A stretch of 64,000 nucleotides of DNA. Source: an endosymbiont of Escarpia spicata. Its GTDB lineage: Bacteria > Pseudomonadota > Gammaproteobacteria > Chromatiales > Chromatiaceae. The stretch's first letter is position 1; each line of letters begins with the position of its first letter. Position numbers and translations under genes: made by a program. The notes beneath the pieces were generated by a model. It saw only the letters and a list, made by a program, of their open reading frames with translations, ran no database searches and was not told the DNA's origin. Positions 57,399-64,000 of this stretch are shown here, piece by piece. The stretch is taken from NCBI GenBank assembly GCA_003349915.1, contig QFXE01000013.1, positions 249,560 through 313,559 on the forward strand, in the 5' to 3' direction.

Positions 57399-57704
57399 CT
57401 ACCAGCTTGCCTTCACAAGTCCAGGAACATCTCCGCGCATGGCCGCTTCCCGCAGCTTGTTGCGGCCAAGACCGAACTTACGATAGAAACCATGGGGTCG
57501 ACCAGTGACCCGGCAGCGATTGTGTTTGCGGGAAACACTGGCATCGCGAGGCATCTTCTGCAGCTTGAGAACGGCTGCTTCAACCTCTTCATAGGTACTG
57601 TCAGCATTCTTTATGACAGCCTTCAGCGCTTCACGCCTGACTGCATACTTGGCTACGGTGCGGGCACGCTTTTTCTCGCGTGCAATCATGCTCTTTTTTG
57701 CCAT
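57399..57704 (-). CDS. rpsN: 30S ribosomal protein S14
   Basis: 101 residues, the long form without the CxxC zinc motif (a single Cys in [19 protein letters not shown]). Ends VKASW. Lies 88 nt before rpsH. Confidence 0.98.
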   Translation of the reverse strand: MAKKSMIAREKKRARTVAKYAVRREALKAVIKNADSTYEEVEAAVLKLQKMPRDASVSRKHNRCRVTGRPHGFYRKFGLGRNKLREAAMRGDVPGLVKASW

Positions 57705-57712
57705 AACGAAAC

Positions 57713-58252
57713 TCAGTTCTTAAAGGGAAACTTAAAGGCTTCCAGCAGTGCACGTCCCTCTTCGTCGGTACGTGCAGTGGTGGTAATCGTAATATCGAGT
57801 CCACGCAGCTTATCGATTTTATCGTAATCGATCTCCGGGAACATGATCTGCTCTGCCACGCCCATGCTGTAGTTTCCACGACCATCGAAGGATTTTCCGT
57901 TCATACCACGGAAATCCCGAATACGCGGAATTGCTACGTTGATCAGGCGATCAAGAAACTCATACATGCGCTCTTTGCGCAGAGTCACCTTACACCCAAT
58001 CGGCCAGCCTTCACGGACCTTGAAACCTGCGATGGATTTACGGGCATAAGTGATAATCGCTTTCTGGCCGGCAATTTTTTCCATATCGTTCACTGCGAAC
58101 TCAAGGATCTTTTTATCGCCGATGGCCTCACCAACACCCATATTAAGGGTAATCTTGGTGATGCGCGGTACCTGCATAATGCTCTGGAACTGAAACTTGT
58201 CCATCAACTGCTGGACAACAGTGTCAGTGTACTGTTGCTGTAATCTTGCCAT
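57713..58252 (-). CDS. rplE: 50S ribosomal protein L5
   Basis: 179 residues. [20 protein letters not shown] and [18 protein letters not shown] are conserved. L5 binds 5S rRNA and contacts the small subunit head. Confidence 0.98.
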   Translation of the reverse strand: MARLQQQYTDTVVQQLMDKFQFQSIMQVPRITKITLNMGVGEAIGDKKILEFAVNDMEKIAGQKAIITYARKSIAGFKVREGWPIGCKVTLRKERMYEFLDRLINVAIPRIRDFRGMNGKSFDGRGNYSMGVAEQIMFPEIDYDKIDKLRGLDITITTTARTDEEGRALLEAFKFPFKN

Positions 58253-58265
58253 TGCCGGACTTGCC

Positions 58266-58586
58266 TCAGATATCTACGACTTCGCCGCTGGATTTGAACA
58301 CTCGAACCTTTTTGCCGTCTTCAAGCGTCTTGAAGCCAGCACGGTCACCTTTTCCGCTCGCGGGATTGAACAGGGCAACGTTGGAGATATGCAAAGGCAT
58401 CTCCTTATCGAGAATGCCACCAGGCTCTCCCTTATTAGGGTTTGGCTTGGTGTGCTTCTTCGCCATGTTGATATTTTCGACAACAATACGCTCGTTTTCC
58501 ATCATACGAATGACGGTCCCGCGCTTACCCTTGTCTTTACCCGCAACGACGATAACCTCGTCGCCCTTCTTAATCTTGTTTGCCAT
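58266..58586 (-). CDS. rplX: 50S ribosomal protein L24
   Basis: 106 residues from [20 protein letters not shown], a KOW motif. The longer in-frame reading from 58616 would overlap rplN and is rejected. An assembly-initiator protein of the large subunit. Confidence 0.97.
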   Translation of the reverse strand: MANKIKKGDEVIVVAGKDKGKRGTVIRMMENERIVVENINMAKKHTKPNPNKGEPGGILDKEMPLHISNVALFNPASGKGDRAGFKTLEDGKKVRVFKSSGEVVDI

Positions 58587-58596
58587 GTCTGCCGCC

Positions 58597-58965
58597 TCAC
58601 AAAACCTCTGGTGCAAGCGAAATGATCTTCATAAATCGCTCGCTCCGTAATTCACGGGTAACGGGGCCGAAGATACGAGTACCAATCGGCTGCAACTGAG
58701 CATTCAGCAGTACAGCAGAATTGGTATCAAATCGAATCACGGAACCGTCTGGACGACGCACACCTTTTTTCGTGCGCACGACAACTGCATTGTAGACGTC
58801 GCCTTTCTTAACCTTGCCGCGAGGGATCGCATCCTTCACGCTAACCTTTATGATATCGCCAATTCCGGCGTATCGACGGTGCGAACCGCCCAGTACCTTT
58901 ATGCACTGAACCCGCTTTGCGCCGCTGTTATCGGCAACATTCAGGCTTGTCTGCATCTGAATCAT
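58597..58965 (-). CDS. rplN: 50S ribosomal protein L14
   Basis: 122 residues, [20 protein letters not shown], normal length. First gene of the spc group, 54 nt after rpsQ. Confidence 0.98.
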   Translation of the reverse strand: MIQMQTSLNVADNSGAKRVQCIKVLGGSHRRYAGIGDIIKVSVKDAIPRGKVKKGDVYNAVVVRTKKGVRRPDGSVIRFDTNSAVLLNAQLQPIGTRIFGPVTRELRSERFMKIISLAPEVL

Positions 58966-59018
58966 GGTTCTGCCCTAAATAGTATTAATCTCTGTCGGCA
59001 AAATATTTTGCCTACCGA

Positions 59019-59279
59019 TCAGCTGGCGCGCTCGATAACCTTTACCAGCCGCCACTTCTTTGTCTTAGACAAGGGTCGGCACTGCTCGACAATCACCGTA
59101 TCACCCTGGTTGCATTCGTTGCTCTCGTCGTGCGCGTGCACTTTCGTGGAACGACGTATGTATTTTCCGTAGAGCGGATGTTTCACCTGACGCTCGACTG
59201 AAACGGTAATGGATTTATCCATTGCACTGCTGACGACCTGGCCAACTAGAGTGCGGTTACTGGCTGCCTGTTCGTTCAT
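59019..59279 (-). CDS. rpsQ: 30S ribosomal protein S17
   Basis: 86 residues: [20 protein letters not shown], the VVSxKMDKTI-type signature. Last gene of the S10 group. Its ATG overlaps the rpmC stop (ATGA). Confidence 0.98.
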   Translation of the reverse strand: MNEQAASNRTLVGQVVSSAMDKSITVSVERQVKHPLYGKYIRRSTKVHAHDESNECNQGDTVIVEQCRPLSKTKKWRLVKVIERAS

Positions 59280-59476
59280 GATGCGCTGCCCGATTTCTGT
59301 TCATTCATAACTGTTTTAACACGCGCGATATCCTTACGAACCGTATTCATACGATCGGGACGCGCCAACTGACCGGTGCCCTTCTGCATACGCAGGTTGA
59401 ACTGCTCTTTCTGCAATTCTTCAAGAGCAACGTTCAACTCCTCAGTGGACTTTTCACGCAATTCGTTCGCATTCAT
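59276..59476 (-). CDS. rpmC: 50S ribosomal protein L29
   Basis: 66 residues from [24 protein letters not shown] one codon earlier (59479) is in frame but the ATG overlapping the rplP stop by TGATG is preferred. Docking partner region for trigger factor and SRP at the tunnel exit. Confidence 0.96.
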   Translation of the reverse strand: MNANELREKSTEELNVALEELQKEQFNLRMQKGTGQLARPDRMNTVRKDIARVKTVMNEQKSGSAS

Positions 59477-59889
59477 CACATCACCGTCCGTTTCACGAAT
59501 GTAGTGGGGACCGGCAGCTTGGCTGATGCCAACGCAAACGCCTCACGAGCCAGCTCTTCCGAAATACCTTCGATTTCATAGAGCATGCGGCCGGGCTGGA
59601 TCTGCGCCACCCAGTACTCCACATTACCTTTACCTTTACCCTGACGAACTTCCAAAGGTTTCTTTGTAATTGGTTTGTCAGGAAACACCCGTATCCACAT
59701 ATTTCCGCCACGCTTTACATGACGGGTAATGGCTCGACGCGCTGCCTCTATCTGGCGAGCGGTAATACGACCGCGCCCGGTTGATTTCAGGCCGAACTCA
59801 CCAAAAGAGACGCTGCTACCGGTGACCGCAAGGCCACGGTTTCGACCCTTGTGCTGTTTGCGGAATTTTGTTCGTTTTGGCTGCAACAT
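59476..59889 (-). CDS. rplP: 50S ribosomal protein L16
   Basis: 137 residues, [20 protein letters not shown]. The Arg of [14 protein letters not shown] near residue 80 is the position hydroxylated in some bacteria. One-base overlap with rpmC. Confidence 0.98.
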   Translation of the reverse strand: MLQPKRTKFRKQHKGRNRGLAVTGSSVSFGEFGLKSTGRGRITARQIEAARRAITRHVKRGGNMWIRVFPDKPITKKPLEVRQGKGKGNVEYWVAQIQPGRMLYEIEGISEELAREAFALASAKLPVPTTFVKRTVM

Positions 59890-59892
59890 CGA

Positions 59893-60576
59893 TTACGACC
59901 TCTTCGCGCCGGGTTTTGTTTTTGGTGCAGCTTCAGCAAGTTCGCCGTCACCAAAAATTTCTCCCTTAAAAATCCATACCTTGACACCGATGATACCGTA
60001 GGTGGTATTCGCCTCAGCGAAACCGTAGTCGATATCTGCGCGCAATGTGTGTAGCGGAACGCGGCCTTCGCGGTACCACTCACTACGGGCAATTTCTGCA
60101 CCATTCAGGCGCCCACCGATGTTTATCTTGATACCTTCGGCGCCGAGTCGCATGGCATTTTGAACCGAACGCTTCATTGCCCGACGGAACATGACGCGGC
60201 GCTCCAACTGCTGTGCAACGCCCTCGGCGACCAACTGAGCATCGAGTTCCGGCTTGCGGATCTCTTCGATGCTGATATGCACCGGAATGCCCATCATGTC
60301 GGATACCACAGCACGCAGCTTATCGATATCCTCACCTTTCTTACCGATCACAAGACCAGGACGCGCTGTGTGAACGGTAATGTGGGCATTCTTGGCTGGC
60401 CGATCGACCTGGATCCTGCTGACTGAAGACTGCGCCAGGCGTTTCTTCAGGAATGCACGAACCTTAAGATCCATGTTCAGCAGATCAGGGAACTGCTTTG
60501 AATCCGCGTACCATTTGGAAGTCCAGTCCTTAACGATGCCCAGACGTATTCCGGTAGGATGTACTTTCTGACCCAT
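59893..60576 (-). CDS. rpsC: 30S ribosomal protein S3
   Basis: 227 residues: [22 protein letters not shown] domain with [13 protein letters not shown]. Forms the mRNA entry helicase with S4 and S5. Three nt before rplP. Confidence 0.98.
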   Translation of the reverse strand: MGQKVHPTGIRLGIVKDWTSKWYADSKQFPDLLNMDLKVRAFLKKRLAQSSVSRIQVDRPAKNAHITVHTARPGLVIGKKGEDIDKLRAVVSDMMGIPVHISIEEIRKPELDAQLVAEGVAQQLERRVMFRRAMKRSVQNAMRLGAEGIKINIGGRLNGAEIARSEWYREGRVPLHTLRADIDYGFAEANTTYGIIGVKVWIFKGEIFGDGELAEAAPKTKPGAKRS

Positions 60577-60594
60577 ATCGGCCTCTCTAACCTG

Positions 60595-60927
60595 TTACTT
60601 GTCGGCGACAGTCACGGTAATGTGACTGGTGCGTTTTAGAATCCGGGAGGCACGGCCTTTCGCCCGTGCTCTGATGCGTTTCATGGTTGGACCTTCGTCC
60701 ACACCAATCACTGCAACCTTGAGCTCGTCGATATCCGCCCCTTCATTGTGCTCTGCGTTGGCGATAGCGGATTCGAGAACCTTCTTCACCAGGACGGCAC
60801 CTTTCTTCTTGCTGAAAGCAAGAATGTTCAGCGCCTGCTCGACTGGGAGCCCTCGAACCTGATCTGCAACCAGACGCCCCTTCTGGGCCGACATACGTGC
60901 ATGACGCAATTTTGCTGTTGCCTGCAT
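60595..60927 (-). CDS. rplV: 50S ribosomal protein L22
   Basis: 110 residues, [20 protein letters not shown], and the C-terminal [20 protein letters not shown] that extends into the peptide tunnel (macrolide-contact loop). Confidence 0.98.
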   Translation of the reverse strand: MQATAKLRHARMSAQKGRLVADQVRGLPVEQALNILAFSKKKGAVLVKKVLESAIANAEHNEGADIDELKVAVIGVDEGPTMKRIRARAKGRASRILKRTSHITVTVADK

Positions 60928-60939
60928 TATGAATCCCTC

Positions 60940-61212
60940 TTACCTGGACTTCTTATCGGCAGTATGACCCCGATAAGTACGGGTCAGCGCGAACTCACCG
61001 AGCTTATGTCCAACCATGTTCTCGGAAATGATGACCGGAACATGTTGACGACCATTGTGTATTGCTATGGTAAGCCCCACCATCTCAGGCAAAACCATGG
61101 ACCTGCGGGACCAGGTTTTGATTGGGCGCTTATTATTCTGCGCTACTGCCTCTTCCACCTTTTTCGCCAGGTGATGATCGACAAACGGGCCTTTGCGAAT
61201 TGAACGTGGCAC
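60940..61212 (-). CDS. rpsS: 30S ribosomal protein S19
   Basis: 90 residues, [20 protein letters not shown] and [20 protein letters not shown]; normal S19 of the small-subunit head. Confidence 0.98.
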   Translation of the reverse strand: MPRSIRKGPFVDHHLAKKVEEAVAQNNKRPIKTWSRRSMVLPEMVGLTIAIHNGRQHVPVIISENMVGHKLGEFALTRTYRGHTADKKSR

Positions 61213-61232
61213 GACACTAACCCCTAATTTAA

Positions 61233-62060
61233 TTACTTACGGTTCCGACGACGAACAATCATCTTGTCGGTACGCTTGTTGGTTCGGGTTTTATAACCCT
61301 TCGTCGGCATACCCCAGGGTGAAACCGGATGACGGCCACCTGATGTACGACCCTCACCACCACCATGCGGGTGATCCACAGGATTCATCACAACACCGCG
61401 AACGGTGGGACGAACACCTCTCCAGCGCGTCGCGCCGGCCTTTCCGAGTGAACGGAGACTATGCTCAGGATTGGAGACTTCACCCATCACTGCCCGACAG
61501 TCAGCGGGAACCTTTCGCATCTCACCGGAGCGGAGACGAAGGGTCGCATAATCACCTTCACGAGCAATCAACTGAACTGAAGCACCGGCAGAACGTGCCA
61601 TCTGCGCACCCTTGCCCGGCTTCATCTCAATACAATGCACCACCGAACCCATCGGCATGTTGCGCAGCGGCAGGCAGTTTCCTACACCGATCGGCGCATC
61701 AGCACCGGAACGCACTTCGTCACCTGCCTTAAGACCGTGGGGTGCGATGATATATGAACGCTGACCATCCACATAGCGAATCAAAGCGATATGCGCGGTA
61801 CGATTCGGATCATACTCAAGGCGCTCAACGACGGCGGAAACACCCTCTTTATTGCGCTTGAAATCGATAATACGATAGCGCTGCTTATGGCCACCACCAC
61901 GATGACGCGTAGTGATGCGACCGTTATTGTTACGACCGCCAGTCTTGCTCTTCTTTGCGAGCAACGGGCTATAGGGAGCGCCTTTATGCAGCTCCGTATT
62001 GACCACTTTTACAACAAAGCGGCGACCTGGTGAGGTCGGTTTTGTTTTAACGATTGCCAT
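61233..62060 (-). CDS. rplB: 50S ribosomal protein L2
   Basis: 275 residues. The catalytic-centre loop [20 protein letters not shown] is intact. L2 is required for subunit joining and peptidyl transfer. Confidence 0.98.
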   Translation of the reverse strand: MAIVKTKPTSPGRRFVVKVVNTELHKGAPYSPLLAKKSKTGGRNNNGRITTRHRGGGHKQRYRIIDFKRNKEGVSAVVERLEYDPNRTAHIALIRYVDGQRSYIIAPHGLKAGDEVRSGADAPIGVGNCLPLRNMPMGSVVHCIEMKPGKGAQMARSAGASVQLIAREGDYATLRLRSGEMRKVPADCRAVMGEVSNPEHSLRSLGKAGATRWRGVRPTVRGVVMNPVDHPHGGGEGRTSGGRHPVSPWGMPTKGYKTRTNKRTDKMIVRRRNRK

Positions 62061-62083
62061 TATTCCAATCCCGTTTAATTAAC

Positions 62084-62380
62084 TCAGGCGCCGCCGGCGA
62101 AGTCTATATCACTGCCGGGCTTGAGCTTAACGTAGGCCTTCTTCCAATCGGAACGGCGACCCTGCATAGCACCAAATCGCTTGGCCTTACCTTTTACATT
62201 AACCACCTGGACCCGCTCGACTTCGACATCAAACATCTTCTCAACCGCCTTGGCGATTTCACGTTTGGTCGCATCAGTGGCAACCTGGAAGGTAAACTGG
62301 CGATTTGCATCCGCCGCGTTTGCACTCTTCTCAGAAACCAGTGGACTCAGCAAAACCTTCATAAGACGTTCATTGTTCAT
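62084..62380 (-). CDS. rplW: 50S ribosomal protein L23
   Basis: 98 residues, [20 protein letters not shown]. Binds trigger factor and SRP at the tunnel exit. Start overlaps the rplD stop by ATGA. Confidence 0.98.
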   Translation of the reverse strand: MNNERLMKVLLSPLVSEKSANAADANRQFTFQVATDATKREIAKAVEKMFDVEVERVQVVNVKGKAKRFGAMQGRRSDWKKAYVKLKPGSDIDFAGGA

Positions 62381-63000
62381 GCCAGGCGCTCCTCAATCTT
62401 TTTCACTGCACCTTCAGTCATCAGAACCTTTTCATAGGCGACTAGACTGACCGGGTCGATCTCATTCACATCACGAACATCGACACCATAAAGGTTGCGC
62501 GCAGCCAGATAGAGATTCTCATCAGGATTCTCTGCAACAACCAGTACATCTTTCAGATTCATCTCTTTCAGTTTGCCGGCAAGCTCTTTAGTCTTGGGCG
62601 CCGAAACAGCGAACTCATTGACGGCAACGAAGCGCTCCTGGCGCACCAGTTCGGACAAAATAGAGCGAATCGCACCGCGATACATCTTACGGTTGACCTT
62701 CTGCGCAAAATTGCGCGGGGAGGCTGCAAACGTCACACCACCGGAGCGCCAGATGGGGCTGCGAATAGTGCCGCTTCGAGCACGACCCGTACCTTTCTGA
62801 CGCCAGGGTTTGGCACCGCCGCCACGAACTGCCGCGCGATTTTTCTGCGCCTTGGTTCCAGCCCTAGCCGCAGCCATGTGGGCAGTGACAACCTGGTGAA
62901 CCAGGCCCTCGTTATACGCAGCACCGAATACATCATCGGATACCTGGATCGTCTGCGCGTCGCCGCCAGCAGAAGTTACATTCAGATCCATCAGATTCAC
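62377..63000 (-). CDS. rplD: 50S ribosomal protein L4
   Basis: 207 residues with the tunnel loop [20 protein letters not shown]. In E. coli L4 also represses the S10 operon. ATGA overlaps on both sides with rplC and rplW. Confidence 0.98.
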   Translation of the reverse strand: MNLMDLNVTSAGGDAQTIQVSDDVFGAAYNEGLVHQVVTAHMAAARAGTKAQKNRAAVRGGGAKPWRQKGTGRARSGTIRSPIWRSGGVTFAASPRNFAQKVNRKMYRGAIRSILSELVRQERFVAVNEFAVSAPKTKELAGKLKEMNLKDVLVVAENPDENLYLAARNLYGVDVRDVNEIDPVSLVAYEKVLMTEGAVKKIEERLA

Positions 63001-63647
63001 CCTTTGTTCTTCATCTTCACCGCAGGCACGATGACAACGTCACCACCTTTGGAGCCGGGCACGGAACCCTTCACCAACAGCAGGTTGCGCTCGCCATCGA
63101 CCCGAACGACTTCCAGGTTCTGCTGGCAACGCTGCTTGTCACCCATGTGGCCCGCCATCTTCTTTCCTTTGAAGACACGGCCGGGGGTTTGGCATTGGCC
63201 AATGGAACCCGGCGCACGATGCGAGATCGAGTTACCGTGCGTGGCATCCTGCATATGGAAGTGATGCCGCTTAACCCCACCCTGAAAACCTTTACCCTGA
63301 GTGCGACCACGTACATCGACCAGCTGTCCGGCCTCAAAGATGTCGGCCTTGATCTCAGAACCGATCTCGATGCCTTCGCCTTCGCCATCTTCCAGGCAAA
63401 ATTCCCAGAAACCACGACCGCCTTCTAAACCAGCCTTAGATAAATGACCAGCCACCGGCTTGCTCACGCGAGAAGCCTTGCGGCTACCCGTAGTTACCTG
63501 AACAGCACGATAACCATCAGTATCTTTCGTTTTAAGCTGAGCAACCCGATTGGGCTCAACCTCGATGACGGTCACAGGAACTGACACGCCCTCTTCGGTG
63601 AACACCCGAGTCATTCCGGCCTTACGGCCGACTACTCCAATCGCCAT
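62997..63647 (-). CDS. rplC: 50S ribosomal protein L3
   Basis: 216 residues. The central loop [20 protein letters not shown] carries the Gln (GQ) that is methylated by PrmB in gammaproteobacteria. Confidence 0.98.
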   Translation of the reverse strand: MAIGVVGRKAGMTRVFTEEGVSVPVTVIEVEPNRVAQLKTKDTDGYRAVQVTTGSRKASRVSKPVAGHLSKAGLEGGRGFWEFCLEDGEGEGIEIGSEIKADIFEAGQLVDVRGRTQGKGFQGGVKRHHFHMQDATHGNSISHRAPGSIGQCQTPGRVFKGKKMAGHMGDKQRCQQNLEVVRVDGERNLLLVKGSVPGSKGGDVVIVPAVKMKNKG

Positions 63648-63658
63648 TGTTCTTAACC

Positions 63659-63970
63659 TCAGTTCAACTTGATCTGGACATCAACGCCAGCAGCCAGATC
63701 GAGCTTCATCAATGCGTCAACCGTCTTATCGGTTGGATCGACGATGTCCATCAAACGCTTATGGGTGCGAATTTCGTACTGGTCACGTGCATCTTTATTG
63801 ACGTGCGGTGAAATCAGCACAGTAAACCGCTCTTTCTTCGTCGGCAGCGGAATCGGTCCCAGCACCTGCGCACCAGTGCGCTTTGCTGTCTCCACGATTT
63901 CGCTGGCAGACTGATCAATCAGTCGGTGATCAAACGCCTTCAGACGGATACGAATTCTCTGGTTAGCCAT
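63659..63970 (-). CDS. rpsJ: 30S ribosomal protein S10
   Basis: 103 residues, [20 protein letters not shown]; also NusE of antitermination complexes. First gene of the S10 group, 6 nt downstream of tuf with no obvious promoter between, so it may be read through from tuf. Confidence 0.98.
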   Translation of the reverse strand: MANQRIRIRLKAFDHRLIDQSASEIVETAKRTGAQVLGPIPLPTKKERFTVLISPHVNKDARDQYEIRTHKRLMDIVDPTDKTVDALMKLDLAAGVDVQIKLN

Positions 63971-63976
63971 TATCTT

Positions 63977-64000
63977 TTACTCGATGACCTTGGATACAAC
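63977..64000 (-). CDS. tuf: elongation factor Tu, C-terminal end (5' part outside window)
   Basis: Only the last seven codons and stop are visible, reading VVSKVIE. That ending and the position directly before rpsJ identify tuf. Confidence 0.8.
   Translation of the reverse strand, partial: VVSKVIE

Overview
The window comes from a chemolithoautotrophic, sulfur-oxidising gammaproteobacterium, possibly of the Chromatiales/Sedimenticola/thiotrophic-symbiont type (inference from gene content; no rRNA is present). Evidence: a sulfur-globule protein (42.2 kb), an LCIB-type (theta-like) carbonic anhydrase (43.2 kb), a DsrE-like periplasmic protein, an NnrS protein, the ssb-MFS-uvrA neighbourhood, and a gammaproteobacterial tuf-S10-spc-alpha ribosomal operon.

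Layout. (1) 1-13.8 kb, minus strand: a type IV pilus/type II secretion-like operon headed by its own signalling genes. The order of transcription is histidine kinase, CheY-like receiver, GAF-GGDEF-EAL protein, STAS-MshEN-GspE ATPase, GspF-like platform protein, GspG-like major pseudopilin, GspH-like pseudopilin, a broken PilV-like pseudopilin, a PilW-like pilin with acidic calcium-binding-type repeats, and a >1000-residue protein with a pilin-like N-terminus, DNRLRE domains and a LamG domain that runs off the left edge. Palindromic GTAGGGTGCGC-type repeats have invaded this operon and recode the end of one pilin and the start of another. (2) 14.1-18.7 kb: decaying genes. These are a frameshifted outer-membrane barrel gene, a LolD-like ATPase fused by deletion to a LolA-like lipoprotein-sorting protein, a permease relic, a c-type cytochrome-like gene, a membrane methyltransferase and a transposase relic. 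(3) 18.7-29.0 kb: sensory genes. These are a chemoreceptor, a PstS-like binding protein, a Cache-HAMP-GGDEF cyclase overlapping a 631-residue periplasmic protein made of 16 short repeats (an eight-unit array duplicated), and a large hybrid kinase. (4) 29.0-37.4 kb: an FmdE-like gene with a duplicated tail, three copies of a small inverted-repeat-ended element, a DsrE-like gene, a fragment resembling the start of ksgA, and a DUF3604/outer-membrane/peptidyl-prolyl-isomerase/HupE cluster in which the DUF3604 gene carries a 7-bp repeat expansion. (5) 37.4-50.2 kb: housekeeping and lithotrophy genes ksgA, lon, nnrS, the sulfur-globule gene, the carbonic anhydrase, ssb, an MFS transporter, uvrA and a SAM hydrolase. 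(6) 50.3-64 kb, minus strand: the complete tuf(partial)-rpsJ...rpmJ-rpsM...rplQ ribosomal run, with no gene missing.

How they work together. The first operon reads as a c-di-GMP- and STAS-controlled fibre or secretion machine ending in very large adhesive pilin-like subunits. The 21-25 kb pair reads as a periplasmic sensor scaffold plus an inner-membrane cyclase. The 40-44 kb genes fit sulfur storage and CO2 handling. All functional statements are from family recognition by eye; no database search was run.
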